Shown here piece by piece: positions 33,631-43,709 of a stretch of 64,000 nucleotides of DNA. Source of the stretch: Rhizomicrobium palustre (GTDB lineage Bacteria; Pseudomonadota; Alphaproteobacteria; Micropepsales; Micropepsaceae); NCBI RefSeq assembly GCF_011761565.1, contig NZ_JAASRM010000001.1, forward strand, positions 2,666,139 to 2,730,138. Direction: 5' to 3'. A program made the position numbers and the translations under genes. The notes beneath the pieces were generated by a model that did not search any database, had not been told where the DNA came from, and was given only the letters and a program-made list of their open reading frames with translations. Position 1 is the stretch's first letter; each line of letters opens with the position of its first letter.

Positions 33631-34248
33631 ATGAACCTGCTACATGTCGATTCCAGCATTTTGGGCGGAAATTCCGTCAGCCGCCAGCTTTCCGCGGCCG
33701 TTGTCGCCCGTCTTCAGGCGGTCGTGACTGGTCTAACGGTCATTTCCGAAGATCTGGCGGCCAAGCCGCTGAACCATCTTTCGCCCGCGCATTTGGCGGC
33801 GGCCCAGGGCACCTCGCCGGAAACGGCGGAGCTGCAGGCCGATGTCGATCACGGCCAGAAGGCGCTCGCCGATTTCCTCGCTGCCGATATCGTGGTTGTG
33901 GCGGCTCCGCTTTACAACTTCGGTGTTCCTTCGCAGCTCAAAGCCTGGATCGACCGCATTGCGGTGGCCGGAAAGACCTTCCGCTACACCGAAAAAGGCC
34001 CCGAAGGTTTGGCCGGTGGCAAGAAGGTGATCATCGTCTCCTCGCGTGGCGGCTTCTATGAAGGCACGCCTTTGGCGGTGCTGGAACATCAGGAAAGCTA
34101 TCTGAAGTCGGTTTTCGGCTTCATGGGCATTACCGATATCGCGGTGATCCGTGCCGAGGGCGTCAACTATGGCCCCGAGCATCGCCAGACCGCGATCGAC
34201 AAGGCGCTTGCTGAAATCGGTGCGCTGTCGGCTCAGGCCGCCGCATAG
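33631..34248 (+). CDS. azoR: FMN-dependent NADH-azoreductase / quinone reductase
   Basis: A 205-residue flavodoxin-fold enzyme that reduces quinones and azo compounds with NADH and FMN. The family features are the N-terminal [17 protein letters not shown] phosphate loop, [23 protein letters not shown] (the FMN-binding and dimer loop), [12 protein letters not shown] and [10 protein letters not shown]. Cytoplasmic homodimer by family precedent. RBS AAGGGGC before ATG 33631. The divergent HxlR regulator suggests induction by electrophiles. A strong terminator follows. Confidence 0.94.
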   Translation: MNLLHVDSSILGGNSVSRQLSAAVVARLQAVVTGLTVISEDLAAKPLNHLSPAHLAAAQGTSPETAELQADVDHGQKALADFLAADIVVVAAPLYNFGVPSQLKAWIDRIAVAGKTFRYTEKGPEGLAGGKKVIIVSSRGGFYEGTPLAVLEHQESYLKSVFGFMGITDIAVIRAEGVNYGPEHRQTAIDKALAEIGALSAQAAA

Positions 34249-34259
34249 AAACTTCTGGT

Positions 34260-34299
34260 TCCTCCCCCTTTGCCTGCGCGAGGGGGAGGATATTTTTTT
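34260..34299 (+). terminator. Rho-independent terminator after azoR
   Basis: A perfect 9-bp stem (TCCTCCCCC/GGGGGAGGA, 13-base loop) is followed by TATTTTTTTC. This separates azoR from the chemotaxis-associated gene that starts about 80 bases on. Confidence 0.9.
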
Positions 34300-34382
34300 C
34301 GCCCTTGCGGCGGAACATCGCAAAGAACTCTCCCCGCGTTTACTTCTATTTCGTGTCTTGGCCCGAGAATGCCCCAAAAGGG

Positions 34383-36062
34383 ATGGACAGCGCGCGAATG
34401 GATGGGGCCTCTACACCGGCCGAAGCTTTGGCCGAAGAACTCGAAGGCGCGCGGCGCGTCATCGAAAGCCACTTTCTGGCAGCGGGAGATATTCTCTCCC
34501 AATCCATCGAGGGCATCGATGCGCTGGTCGGCGCCTTGGATAAACTAACCAAGGCCCTGGATGCGGATGCCGTCGCCAAGACGGCTGCGGATATGCGCTC
34601 GGCCGCCAAGGCGCTTCTTGGCCTTTCCGAAAATCATGGCCGTCGCCAGAATGCGGTGGAACGGCTCGGCGGCCATCGCGAATCCCTGGGCCGCCATGTC
34701 GCCGATATGCGCTCCAGCCTTGCCTATATGCGCGCCTTCACGGTGAATATTAAAATCGTCTCCAGCGGCATCGCCGAGGCGGGGCACACCTTCAAGGCTT
34801 TCGCCCAGGAAATCTCCGATTGCATCGAAAGCGGGCGCGGCGAGCTTCGCGAGGTCGAAGAAGAGATCGTCTCCCTCCAGGAAGGGCTTAGCGGGGCGCA
34901 AAATGAAGGGCGCCGCCTGGCCGGGCAGCTGGATACGCTGCTTCCTGCCCTGCCGAACGAACTGGATCAGAGTGCGGTGCGCATCGTCGAGCATTACCGC
35001 AAGGTGCATAAGGTGGCCGAAGACGTCGCCGCCATTGCCCGCAATATTCACATGCGCGTGGTGCGTGTGCTGCAAGCCTTGCAGATCGGCGATACCACCC
35101 GCCAGCGCATCGAGCATGTGCAGGACGCGCTCCGGGACATCATGCGTTCATCCGATAGCCGCCTTGCCGCCTTGGGCTATGCGCTGCTCGACCGTGAGCT
35201 TCAGGCCTCCAAGCTTGAATTCGATACCGAACTTGGCGCGATCGAAGACGCCATGGCCGAGATGGCCGATCACTCGCGCGATCTGTTGAAGCTGCAAGAC
35301 CTCGCTTTCGGCACCGAAGGCAAGCAGAGCGCCGGCTTCCTTGATGAGCTTCTGGCACGCATGGAAGAGGCCCTTGTGGTCGTGCGCGATATCGAAGGCG
35401 CCGATTCCGCCGCCCTTGCCACCGGCCAGCGCACCGCACAGGCCGCCGAACATCTCGGCACCCGCATCAACGCCATCCAGTCGCTGAAGAACGACGTGCA
35501 ATATATGGCGCTCAACACGACCATCAAATGCGCCCAGATCGGCGAAGCGGCGCGGCCTTTGAGCGTCATCGCTATCGAACTGCGCGATCATGGCCGCCAT
35601 CTGGAAACCGCCGCCGCGGCGGGACTTTCCGAACTCGACGGTCTGACTGCGGCTGCGGGCGAGCTATCTTCGCCGGGCGAGGGCAAGAACGGCCTTTCAG
35701 CGGCCGAAGCACTTGCCTTTGCCGCAAGAGTGATCCGCGAGGGCTGCGAGCGCGCGCAGAGCGAAACCGAAGTCCTTGTGAGCAAGGGTGAAGAGGTTCT
35801 CTCCGTACTCGGAAAATCTGTGGAAACGCTGGCCTTCCAGGACGAGATTGGCGGCACGCTTGAAACTGTGGCGGGCGAACTTTCGAGCCTCGCCAGCCGC
35901 AATCCCAGCGATGCCCAAGGCCTTGAGGATGCGTTGAGCCGCCTGCTCGCGGGTTTCTATCACCGCTACACCATGCGCCAGGAGCGCGAGGTGCATCAGG
36001 CTTTTGTGGCTTGGCTGGGCGTCCCCATCGCAGATCCCGAACAGCTCGCGCCAGCCGCCTAA
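34383..36062 (+). CDS. Soluble chemoreceptor-like coiled-coil protein with divergent hairpin tip
   Basis: A 559-residue, almost entirely helical protein with no membrane helix or signal peptide. Residues 375-398 ([20 protein letters not shown] and on to IELRDHG) align with the chemoreceptor tip LALNAAIEAARAGE-GRGFAVVA-EVRxLA, but the invariant E of IEAARAGE is K and GRGF is ARPL. Long heptad-like arms flank it on both sides (about 20-370 and 400-520), as in an antiparallel MCP hairpin. It converges on cheB with a four-base stop overlap (CTAA). Start ATG 34383 is a judgement; 34398 is possible and the longer 34305 frame less likely. Probably a scaffold or cytoplasmic receptor of the adjacent chemotaxis system. 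Confidence 0.7.
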   Translation: MDSARMDGASTPAEALAEELEGARRVIESHFLAAGDILSQSIEGIDALVGALDKLTKALDADAVAKTAADMRSAAKALLGLSENHGRRQNAVERLGGHRESLGRHVADMRSSLAYMRAFTVNIKIVSSGIAEAGHTFKAFAQEISDCIESGRGELREVEEEIVSLQEGLSGAQNEGRRLAGQLDTLLPALPNELDQSAVRIVEHYRKVHKVAEDVAAIARNIHMRVVRVLQALQIGDTTRQRIEHVQDALRDIMRSSDSRLAALGYALLDRELQASKLEFDTELGAIEDAMAEMADHSRDLLKLQDLAFGTEGKQSAGFLDELLARMEEALVVVRDIEGADSAALATGQRTAQAAEHLGTRINAIQSLKNDVQYMALNTTIKCAQIGEAARPLSVIAIELRDHGRHLETAAAAGLSELDGLTAAAGELSSPGEGKNGLSAAEALAFAARVIREGCERAQSETEVLVSKGEEVLSVLGKSVETLAFQDEIGGTLETVAGELSSLASRNPSDAQGLEDALSRLLAGFYHRYTMRQEREVHQAFVAWLGVPIADPEQLAPAA

Positions 36063-37177
36063 CGCGCGGCGGCGCGCAGCATTTCGCGGGCGATATCGCC
36101 AAGCGCCACGATCTTATCCACGCAGCCGCGCGCGATCGCTTCCTTCGGCATGCCGAAGACGATGGAGGTCGCTTCGTCCTGTGCGATGGTGAAGGCGCCA
36201 GCCTCTTTCATTTCGGATAGACCGCGTGCGCCGTCATCACCCATGCCGGTCATGATCACGCCCACCGCATTGGCGCCTGCCACATTGGCGGCGGAGCGAA
36301 ACAAGACGTCCACGGAAGGCCGGTGGCGGGACACCAGGGGGCCCTGTTTCACCGAGACGTAATAGCGTGCACCGCTGCGTTCCAGCATGGTGTGGAAATT
36401 GCCTGGCGCGATCAGCACCCGCCCGCGCAGCACACTGTCACCATCGGCGGCTTCTTTCACCTCCACTTGGCACAGCGTGTTCAGCCGGTCGGCGAAGGAG
36501 GCGGTGAAGCGTTCGGGCATATGCTGCACAATGACAATGCCGGGGCTATCCGCGGGCAGAGTGGTGAGCACGTCCGTCAAGGATTGTGTGCCGCCTGTGG
36601 AAGCGCCCATGCAGATGATGGTTTCCGTGGTGCGCGCCATCGCGTTGCGGCTCGGGCCATGATGCAAGGCGGCCGGCAGCATCGCATCTGCGGTGAGTTT
36701 CTTCTCGGGCGATAATGGTTCGATGTGGCGGCGCTGCAGGCGCTCGGGCGTATCGGCTTTGCCGCCCAGCCGGGCCCGCGCAGCCGCCTTCACCACGTCG
36801 CAAATCTGAATCTTGGCTTCGGTGAGCTGCTCGGCAATGCCGATCTTCGGCTTCTGGATGATATCGACCGCACCCGCTTCGAGCGCCTGCATCAAGGTCT
36901 GCGAGCCCGAATCCACCAGCGAGGAACACATCACCACCGGAATGGGGTGCTGTGCCATCAGCTTTTTCAGGAAGGTAATGCCGTCCATACGCGGCATTTC
37001 CACATCCAGGGTGATGACGTCAGGAACTTCCTTCATGATCCGCCGCGCGGCAGCGAAAGGATCGCCTGCGGTACCAATCACCTCGATTTCGGGGTCGTCG
37101 CCCAGGATCGTTGCCATGGTCTGGCGCACGGTTGCGCTATCATCAACGATCAAAACGCGGATCTTTTGTCGTGTCAT
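36059..37177 (-). CDS. cheB: Chemotaxis protein-glutamate methylesterase/deamidase
   Basis: Removes methyl groups from chemoreceptors during adaptation. The 372-residue protein has a receiver domain (phospho-acceptor Asp58 in [12 protein letters not shown]) and a C-terminal methylesterase domain with the catalytic Ser (MGASTGG), His (VQHMPERF) and Asp ([10 protein letters not shown]). Last gene of the che operon, two bases after cheR. Its stop overlaps that of the convergent receptor-like gene. Confidence 0.97.
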   Translation of the reverse strand: MTRQKIRVLIVDDSATVRQTMATILGDDPEIEVIGTAGDPFAAARRIMKEVPDVITLDVEMPRMDGITFLKKLMAQHPIPVVMCSSLVDSGSQTLMQALEAGAVDIIQKPKIGIAEQLTEAKIQICDVVKAAARARLGGKADTPERLQRRHIEPLSPEKKLTADAMLPAALHHGPSRNAMARTTETIICMGASTGGTQSLTDVLTTLPADSPGIVIVQHMPERFTASFADRLNTLCQVEVKEAADGDSVLRGRVLIAPGNFHTMLERSGARYYVSVKQGPLVSRHRPSVDVLFRSAANVAGANAVGVIMTGMGDDGARGLSEMKEAGAFTIAQDEATSIVFGMPKEAIARGCVDKIVALGDIAREMLRAAAR

Positions 37178-37179
37178 GC

Positions 37180-38022
37180 CTACCGCCGCTGGAAAACTGT
37201 GTTGGCAACCGGCTGAAGCCCAAGCCCATTTCGGCTGATCGATTCCGAATGGCCCAGGATAAGATATCCGCCCTCGCGCAGATGTGCACCAAGCTTGACG
37301 GGAACTTTCACCTGGGTCGGCTTGTCGAAATAGATCAGGACATTGCGCAGGAAGATGACATCAAAGTCCTTCGGCACGGGATAGTGTTCATCCATCAGAT
37401 TAAGCCGGGCAAAGCTGACATGGGCGCGCAGTTTGGGCGAGATGCGCACCTCGCGGATGGAAGGATCGGATGAGCGCATCACATACTGATGCAGCATATG
37501 TGGCGGCACCGGATCCATCATGTTTTCGGAAAAGCGGCCCATCAGCGCGCGATTGAGCGATTGCACGCAGATATCTGTCGCCAGCACCGAATAGCTGAGG
37601 CCATGATGCTTGCGGCAGAAATCATCCAGCAGCATGGCGATGGTGTAAGGCTCGGCGCCGATGGAACAGGCCGCGCTCCACACCCGGATATGCCGCTGCC
37701 CTTCGGAAAGGATTTCGGGCAGGATTTTCTGAGTGAGGTAATCGAAATGCGCCGGTTCACGGAAGAAATCTGTCTTATTGGTCGTCACCGCATCGATCAG
37801 CTCGGTGATTTCGGCCTCGCTTGCTTCCGCGAACAGCAGGTCGCAATAGGCATTCATGTTTTCCATGTTGAGCGCGCGAATACGCCGCCGCACGCGTCCC
37901 TCCAGCATGGAGCGCTTGGCTTCGGTAATCGTGATGCCGCAATAGGATTTGATGAAGCCCGTCAGCCGCTCGAAATTGCGCGGGGTTATCGGTTCACCAT
38001 CGCCTTCGAAATGCGGCAGCAT
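37180..38022 (-). CDS. cheR: Chemotaxis protein methyltransferase
   Basis: Methylates receptor glutamates using SAM. The 280-residue protein has the N-terminal helical domain ([25 protein letters not shown]), [14 protein letters not shown], the SAM motif [17 protein letters not shown], and the late [16 protein letters not shown]. Note SIGAEPYT in place of the frequent STGEEPYS, a conservative variant. Start 38022. Twelve bases separate it from cheW. Confidence 0.96.
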   Translation of the reverse strand: MLPHFEGDGEPITPRNFERLTGFIKSYCGITITEAKRSMLEGRVRRRIRALNMENMNAYCDLLFAEASEAEITELIDAVTTNKTDFFREPAHFDYLTQKILPEILSEGQRHIRVWSAACSIGAEPYTIAMLLDDFCRKHHGLSYSVLATDICVQSLNRALMGRFSENMMDPVPPHMLHQYVMRSSDPSIREVRISPKLRAHVSFARLNLMDEHYPVPKDFDVIFLRNVLIYFDKPTQVKVPVKLGAHLREGGYLILGHSESISRNGLGLQPVANTVFQRR

Positions 38023-38034
38023 AAGCCTCTCCGG

Positions 38035-38508
38035 TCAAGCCGCCGTTTGCAACAGCGCGAGGTCGCTTGAGGTCAGAAGCTGCGCGACATCGAACAGCAC
38101 GACAAAGCCTTCGGCGCGATGCACCACGCCCGCGATGTAGTCCGAGCGCCAGGCAATCCCGACATCCGGCGCGCCTTCAATAGCGGTGGCTGGAAAACTC
38201 ACCACCTCCAGCACCCGATCCGCAAGAAGCGCGAGGGAGAGCGTGCGCTCTTTAAGCGGCACCTCCAGCACAAGAATGCGGCTCACCGGCGTCGGCTCCT
38301 GGCGCGGCAGGCCAAGCTTCAGCCGAAGATCGATCAACGGCATGCCGCGCCCGCGCACATCGATCAGCCCCAGCATGAAGGCGGGGCCTTCGGGGATGGC
38401 AAAGGGCGTCCTGTAATCCAGGATTTCCTGCACCATCGCCACGGGCACGGCAAAGACCTCCGCGCCCAGCCCCAAGGTGACGTATTGCCCGTCTGCTGAC
38501 GACATCAC
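38035..38508 (-). CDS. cheW: CheW-type coupling protein, copy 2 in operon order
   Basis: A 157-residue SH3-like adaptor that links receptors to Che[60 protein letters not shown] matches the CheW fold across its length. It overlaps the upstream mcp gene by four bases (ATGA). The operon holds a second, only distantly similar cheW before the mcp. Confidence 0.93.
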   Translation of the reverse strand: MMSSADGQYVTLGLGAEVFAVPVAMVQEILDYRTPFAIPEGPAFMLGLIDVRGRGMPLIDLRLKLGLPRQEPTPVSRILVLEVPLKERTLSLALLADRVLEVVSFPATAIEGAPDVGIAWRSDYIAGVVHRAEGFVVLFDVAQLLTSSDLALLQTAA

Positions 38509-40289
38509 GCATACTCCGAAAAGCGCGCATCATCGGCATCCGGGCCGCCGCGCGCCAGATCGAGCGCGAAGCCTTTTACCCGCGATTGCTGATCGGAAAC
38601 CGAGCCGGGCTTTGCGCGTGTCGGCCGTTCGACTAGGCGCTTGACGCGCGGCAGGGCTTTTTTGGCCGGTGCGGCGCCGCTTTTGTCGAGGCGGAAATAC
38701 GAGATCGAGGATTGCAGCTCTTCGGATTGGCTGGCCAGTTCGACCGAGGTCGCCGACATTTGTTCGGAGGCCGCCGCGTTCTGGCGGGTCACCTTGTCGA
38801 GCTGCTGGATCGCTTCGTTGATCTGGCTGGCGCCGACATCCTGCTCGCGGCAGGCTGCACTGATCTCCGAGACCAGCTCGGCGGTCTTGCGGATATCGGG
38901 AACAAGCCTCGTCAGCATTTCGCCTGCGGCTTGCGCTGCGCGCACCGTCTCGCCTGAGAGGGTGGAGATCTCCGAGGCCGCGGTCTGGCTTCTTTCAGCA
39001 AGCTTGCGCACTTCGGAAGCGACCACAGCAAAGCCCTTGCCATGTTCGCCCGCGCGTGCTGCTTCCACCGCCGCGTTCAGCGCCAAAAGATCCGTCTGGC
39101 GGGCAATTTCCTGCACAATGGTGATTTTTTCGGCGATGGTCTGCATCGCGCTGACAGCGCGCGACACCGCTTCGCCCGACACTTCGGCATCCTTGGCCGA
39201 TTGGCGGGAAATTTTCTCGGTTTGTGCAGCGTTGTCGGCATTCTGTTTGATGTTGGAGGCCATCTCCTCCATCGAGGCGGAGGCCTCTTCGGCAGAGGAA
39301 GCCTGCTCGGTCGCGCCCTGGCTCACTTGCTCGGCGGCGGAGGAAAGCTCCTGGCTGCCCGAGGCGACATTTTCCGACGCATTGGAGGCATTGGAGACGA
39401 CCTCGCGCAGCTTTTCCACCATACGCTGCAACGCTCGGCCCAGCGTGTCCTTGTCCGAAAGCGGCTTTGGTTCGATGGTCAGGTCGCCTTCTGCGATCTT
39501 ATCGGCAAGGCCCGCGGTCGCGCGTAGATTCCGCGTCATAGTCTCCACGGCATTGGCGACATCCTTGATCTCGTCATTGCTCTTGACCGTGATGGACTGG
39601 CTGAGATCGCCAATGGCAACCGCGTCGACCAGGGTGGTGACCTTCTTCAAGCCGGAGCCGATCAAGATCATGATCCAGCCACCCGCGATGGCCGCCAGCA
39701 TGAAGGCTGCAGCGGTCAGGCCGATAAGGAAGTTGCGGGTGGAGGCATAATTGTTTTCCGCCGCCTTTTGCGCCTCGGTCATCTGCGCCTTGGCTTGCTC
39801 GACGCGTTCATTGGCGCTGTTAAGAAGCTCGATACCTGGCTTGTACATGGTGACAAGCGAGAGCTCGGTGGCTTCTTTCTTTTTGCCCTGGCGGACATAC
39901 TCGCGCAGCTGAATGTCCATGGGCTTCAACTCTTCCCAGGTCTTCTGCATATGCGCGTAGATGGGCTTGCCTTGCTCGCCGGCGATTTCATAGCCATGGG
40001 CCAGAATGCCATCGAGCTTGTCGCGAAGCTCACCGATCTGAGTATCGTACTGCGCTGCGATCTTGGGATCTTCGGTCAGGATCATGTTTTTCTGGCCGCG
40101 CAGGATTTCCAGGAAGACGAAACGCACATCTCGGCCGGCCTGGAGTCTTTCTACCGGCCCGTTGATGAGCGAGACAAAGCTCGTGTTCATCGTCGAGACG
40201 CCGTTGATGCCAAAGCCCGCCGCCGCTAGCATCAAAGCGATGATCGTGGCAAAGGCTAATCCGAGTTTCAGTTTTATCGAGAAGCGCAT
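38505..40289 (-). CDS. Methyl-accepting chemotaxis protein (4HB sensor, HAMP)
   Basis: A 594-residue transmembrane receptor: helix one at about 10-30, a four-helix-bundle ligand domain to about 185, helix two at about 190-212, HAMP domains to about 310, then the signalling hairpin. The canonical tip [27 protein letters not shown] is intact, in contrast to the neighbouring divergent protein. Glu/Gln-rich methylation helices ([16 protein letters not shown]) are evident. The C-terminal ~60 residues form a basic extension with no NWETF pentapeptide. Start ATG 40289 has AAGGGAACCG upstream. Confidence 0.95.
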   Translation of the reverse strand: MRFSIKLKLGLAFATIIALMLAAAGFGINGVSTMNTSFVSLINGPVERLQAGRDVRFVFLEILRGQKNMILTEDPKIAAQYDTQIGELRDKLDGILAHGYEIAGEQGKPIYAHMQKTWEELKPMDIQLREYVRQGKKKEATELSLVTMYKPGIELLNSANERVEQAKAQMTEAQKAAENNYASTRNFLIGLTAAAFMLAAIAGGWIMILIGSGLKKVTTLVDAVAIGDLSQSITVKSNDEIKDVANAVETMTRNLRATAGLADKIAEGDLTIEPKPLSDKDTLGRALQRMVEKLREVVSNASNASENVASGSQELSSAAEQVSQGATEQASSAEEASASMEEMASNIKQNADNAAQTEKISRQSAKDAEVSGEAVSRAVSAMQTIAEKITIVQEIARQTDLLALNAAVEAARAGEHGKGFAVVASEVRKLAERSQTAASEISTLSGETVRAAQAAGEMLTRLVPDIRKTAELVSEISAACREQDVGASQINEAIQQLDKVTRQNAAASEQMSATSVELASQSEELQSSISYFRLDKSGAAPAKKALPRVKRLVERPTRAKPGSVSDQQSRVKGFALDLARGGPDADDARFSEYA

Positions 40290-40308
40290 GTCGGTTCCCT
40301 TCAATAGT

Positions 40309-40809
40309 CTAGTGTTGCGGTCCGGCGAGTCCGGTGGACTGGCCGCATGTCGCGAAGATGCGATGGAGGTTGGGTACGACTATGAAATCGCCGTTACGCT
40401 TGGCGATGCAGCGGATGAAATCCTGGCGCCAGCGCGTGCCGATGCGCGGGGGCCCTTCGGCGGCGGCGCGGGTCAGCGTCGTCACCTCGAAAACCTTGTC
40501 GGCCTTGAGCCCGACGAAAACGGTCTCGCCCTCGCAATCAAGCTCGATCACGATAAAGCGGCTATCCAGGCTCATGCCTTTGGCGGCAAGGCCGAAGGCG
40601 AGGCGAAGATCGGCGACCGGAATGACGCTGCCGCGAAAGTTGATCACGCTGGCGGCCAGTGGCGTGGCACCGGGCACTGCGGTTTCGGGCAGAAGATCGA
40701 GAATCTCGCAAACGAGATTGGCTTCGAGCGCGAAGGTCTCCCCCGAAAGATCGAAGGTGAGTACCCGCACATGATCGTTATCCCAGGCGATATCGGAGTT
40801 ATCTTGCAT
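40309..40809 (-). CDS. cheW: CheW-type coupling protein, copy 1 in operon order
   Basis: A 166-residue CheW-like adaptor: [59 protein letters not shown]. Position between cheA and mcp fits a coupling role. Low identity to the other CheW suggests distinct partners, perhaps one for the transmembrane receptor and one for the soluble receptor-like protein; that is inference. Confidence 0.92.
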   Translation of the reverse strand: MQDNSDIAWDNDHVRVLTFDLSGETFALEANLVCEILDLLPETAVPGATPLAASVINFRGSVIPVADLRLAFGLAAKGMSLDSRFIVIELDCEGETVFVGLKADKVFEVTTLTRAAAEGPPRIGTRWRQDFIRCIAKRNGDFIVVPNLHRIFATCGQSTGLAGPQH

Positions 40810-40811
40810 GT

Positions 40812-42731
40812 TCAGATCGCGGCGCGAAGCCGCTCCTCCTCTTGCTGTCCGGCGGCGACGAGATGGGGAATGTCGAGGATCAGCGCGACGCCGCCATCGC
40901 CCAGGATGGTCGCGCCCGAGAACGTCTCGATACCGGCGTGAAAGCGCGAGAGCGGCTTGATCACCGTTTGGTGGTCGCCAAGGATTTGATCGACCACCAG
41001 CCCGACGCGATCAGTGCCGGTCGAGACCACCACGATCTTCTGATATTGATCGGGGCCGGAGCGCGAAGCGAATAGCTCGCGCAGGCGGATGAAGGGGACA
41101 AGCTGATCGCGCAAGGTGAGGAATGAACGGCCCTTTGAGCGTAAATCCTGCTCGGTGGTGAGCTCGACGCATTCTTCCACGGAAGAGAGCGGGATCACGA
41201 AACGGCCCTGACCGACCCGCACCAAAAGCCCATCGATGATGGCGAGCGTCAGGGGAATGCGCAGGTCCACCTCGGAGCCTTGACCGGGCTTACTGGAAAT
41301 ATCGACCGTGCCGCGCAAGCCTTCGATGGTGCGTTTGACCACATCCATGCCGACGCCGCGTCCCGAAAGGTTGGTGACCTGTTCGGTTGTGGAAAATCCC
41401 GGCTGGAAAATGAGCTGCAAGGTCTCGCTGTCGCTGAGTGTGGCGCCAGCCGTGATCAGCCCGTTCTTTTCAGCTTTGGCACGCACGCGAGAAAGATCGA
41501 TACCGCGCCCGTCATCGCTGACCGAGATGATTACCTCTGCGCCTGCCTGCCGTGCCGACAGCATCACGCGTCCCGTTTCGTTTTTGCCGGAAGCGCGTCG
41601 TACCTCTGGCGTTTCCAGCCCATGATCGGCGGCATTGCGGATAAGATGGATCAGGGGATCGGCGAGACGCTCGATTACTGTTTTGTCGAGTTCAGTGGTC
41701 TCGCCAGAGGTTTCGAAATCGATGGTCTTGCCGGTTTCGCGCGCCAGGTCATGCACTAGGCGGCGGAAGCGCCCGAAAAGCTGCGAGATCGGCACCATGC
41801 GCACGCTCATCATGGAGTCGCGCAGTTCCGAGGCGAGGCGCTCGATTTCCTCGGCCACCGAATGCAGATTGGCATCGGAAAGGGTGGCGGAAATCTGTTT
41901 CAGCCGCGATTGCGCGATGACAAGCTCTCCGACCCGGTTCATCAGCTCATCGAGCCGCTCGGCGGGCACGCGAATGGCGCCCGAAGGCCCGCTCTTGGTT
42001 TCCGTTGCTTTTTCCGCGGGCGTGGCCGTAGTTGCTTTTTCCGTCTTCTCGTTTTCGATTTTCTCGCTATGGGGCTCGATGGTGAGCGCGGCCTCGTCGC
42101 TGACGAAAAGGAAAACCTCCTCGATGGCTGATTTCGGCTGGCTGGTGAGAAGATTGATCTCCCAGCCGAGATAGCATTCGGTTGGGTTCACGCTGTCGAG
42201 GGGCGGAATCTCATCCGTCAAGGCCGTGACTTCACAGATGCCCAGCTCACGCAATTCATCCAGCAGGGGCAGGGGGCGTGTGCCATTCACCAGCGAATCG
42301 CGCGAAAGCCTGAAGCGGATGGTCCAGCGGGCTTCGGAGGAGGATTTGGCGCAGCCAACTCCACCGGCGCCCGTCATGGCCGCGTCTACGGCCGCCAGGA
42401 GTGCCGTGCCGGTGCCGTCTTCTTCGCCTTGAACCAGTGCGCGCAAGTGATCGAGCGTGCCGAGCACCGCCGAAACGAGTTCCGGCGTGGCGCGCACTTC
42501 GCCTTTGCGCACGCGATCGAAAGCGGATTCGCAGGTATGGGCAAAGGCAGCCAGCGCTTCAAAGCCGAACATCGCGCCCGAGCCTTTCAGCGTATGCATG
42601 GCGCGGAAGACTTGAGCTACAAGGTCGGCATCGCCGGGGCGATTTTCAAGATCGAGCAGGCTCTGTTCGATTTGGTCAAGGAGCTCTTGCGCCTCGACGC
42701 GGAAGACATCGGCGGGATCTGATTGGCTCAT
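40812..42731 (-). CDS. cheA: Chemotaxis histidine kinase CheA
   Basis: Central kinase of the pathway. The 639-residue protein has an N-terminal HPt domain with His46 (FRAMHTLKGSGAMFGFEAL), a short P2-like region (about 130-215), a charged Ala/Glu/Thr linker (about 220-245), and a dimerisation domain (RVPAERLDELMNRVGELVIAQSRL). The ATPase follows (LIRNAADHGLE, VSDDGRGIDL, GRGVGMDVVKRTIE), then a C-terminal CheW-like domain. Overlaps cheY by four bases; two bases before cheW. Confidence 0.97.
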   Translation of the reverse strand: MSQSDPADVFRVEAQELLDQIEQSLLDLENRPGDADLVAQVFRAMHTLKGSGAMFGFEALAAFAHTCESAFDRVRKGEVRATPELVSAVLGTLDHLRALVQGEEDGTGTALLAAVDAAMTGAGGVGCAKSSSEARWTIRFRLSRDSLVNGTRPLPLLDELRELGICEVTALTDEIPPLDSVNPTECYLGWEINLLTSQPKSAIEEVFLFVSDEAALTIEPHSEKIENEKTEKATTATPAEKATETKSGPSGAIRVPAERLDELMNRVGELVIAQSRLKQISATLSDANLHSVAEEIERLASELRDSMMSVRMVPISQLFGRFRRLVHDLARETGKTIDFETSGETTELDKTVIERLADPLIHLIRNAADHGLETPEVRRASGKNETGRVMLSARQAGAEVIISVSDDGRGIDLSRVRAKAEKNGLITAGATLSDSETLQLIFQPGFSTTEQVTNLSGRGVGMDVVKRTIEGLRGTVDISSKPGQGSEVDLRIPLTLAIIDGLLVRVGQGRFVIPLSSVEECVELTTEQDLRSKGRSFLTLRDQLVPFIRLRELFASRSGPDQYQKIVVVSTGTDRVGLVVDQILGDHQTVIKPLSRFHAGIETFSGATILGDGGVALILDIPHLVAAGQQEEERLRAAI

Positions 42732-43093
42732 TTGGCAAGAACCTTAGTCGCGATGCGGCAAAGCTGTTCGGCATCGAAGGGCTTGGTGATCCAACCCGTC
42801 GCGCCCGCCGACTTGGCCTGTGATTTGATCCCGGCATCGGATTCGGTGGTAAGGAAGACGATCGGCACACCGGCATAGGTCGGAAGGGTGCGCATCGCCT
42901 TGATCATGGACAGACCATCCATCACCGGCATGTTGAGATCGGTAATGACGAGGTCGAAACGCGCGGTCTTCGCCTTGGAAAGCCCCTCAGAGCCGTCTTT
43001 GGCTTCGGTTACCACATGGCCAAGGCCGGAGAGCGAGATCTTCACGGTCTGGCGGATGGAGGCGGAGTCATCGACAATCAGGATCGCGCTCAT
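42728..43093 (-). CDS. cheY: Chemotaxis response regulator CheY
   Basis: A 121-residue single-domain receiver: acidic pair in LIVDDSA, phospho-acceptor Asp52 (VITDLNMPVMDG), switch Thr in FLTTES and Lys in ITKPFD. Accepts phosphate from CheA and talks to the flagellar motor. Overlaps the STAS gene upstream and cheA downstream, each by four bases. Confidence 0.95.
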   Translation of the reverse strand: MSAILIVDDSASIRQTVKISLSGLGHVVTEAKDGSEGLSKAKTARFDLVITDLNMPVMDGLSMIKAMRTLPTYAGVPIVFLTTESDAGIKSQAKSAGATGWITKPFDAEQLCRIATKVLAK

Positions 43094-43389
43094 CGGACGG
43101 CCTCGATGTCGTCGCGCGAAAATCCGCCGCGCGTAAGAAGAGCGCTGACCTGTTCTGGCAGGGGATCTGGCAGCGTGATTGCAGAACCTGATTGGCGCGC
43201 GGTTTTCGCGGCAGAGACAAGAAGCTGGATCAGCGTCAGGTCTATATCATCCGTATGCGCCATATCGATCGCGATATCCGTACGCTTCTGCAGTGCAGTT
43301 TGGAGCAGGTGATGGGTGTCGGTAGCGGTGCGAATGGTTAATTCCCCCCGCAATTCCAGCGTGCAAACTGGCGCGTCTGTGGCGGCCAT
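43090..43389 (-). CDS. STAS-domain protein, first gene of the che operon
   Basis: A 99-residue STAS domain (anti-sigma-factor antagonist fold): LELRGELTIRTATDTHHLLQTALQK, DIAIDMAHTDDIDLTLIQLLVSA. The usual phosphorylatable Ser after D-I-D is replaced by Asp/Leu-Thr (TDDIDLTLIQLL), with Thr available two residues on. Small STAS proteins head several alphaproteobacterial chemotaxis operons and may connect chemotaxis to another switch. The four-base overlap with cheY argues for a real functional link. Confidence 0.85.
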   Translation of the reverse strand: MAATDAPVCTLELRGELTIRTATDTHHLLQTALQKRTDIAIDMAHTDDIDLTLIQLLVSAAKTARQSGSAITLPDPLPEQVSALLTRGGFSRDDIEAVR

Positions 43390-43709
43390 CTAGGTACTTC
43401 TCCCTACGCGATACTGCGCTAAGAGGTTGTCGAGGCGGGGATTTATGGGGGGTGTGATTTAATTGGAGGTAAAGCTCCACCATAGATTGACGCTAAAGGT
43501 TGTAAGCATCACGCCACATCCGTGTTAGTGCTTATGGCAGAATGAGGCGCAAAATCGCCTTTTAGGCGTCTGGCTCCGATGAAGTACGTATACTGATGAA
43601 GCTGGCGGAGGTCTGCCCGTTCCGCCGCAATCTCCCGCGCGGCCTTGCCTTGGCTGCGCCCCCTGTGGCATGCGGTCACCGCAAGTTTACGGATACGCGG
43701 CGGAGCGGG
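43390..43709. other. Divergent spacer between the che and bio operons
   Basis: About 320 bases with no convincing gene. It must contain the promoters of both operons. A weak hairpin (AGGCG-caaaat-CGCCT followed by TTTTA) lies near 43546-43565. I saw no TTATCTATAA-like BioR box. An in-frame upstream start for bioF exists at 43596, but the added residues do not resemble the family. Confidence 0.6.

Noticed and set aside
43596..43709. N-terminal extension of BioF from ATG 43596
   Set aside because: The 38 added residues are Arg/Pro-rich and unlike the family; ATG 43710 has its own ribosome-binding site.
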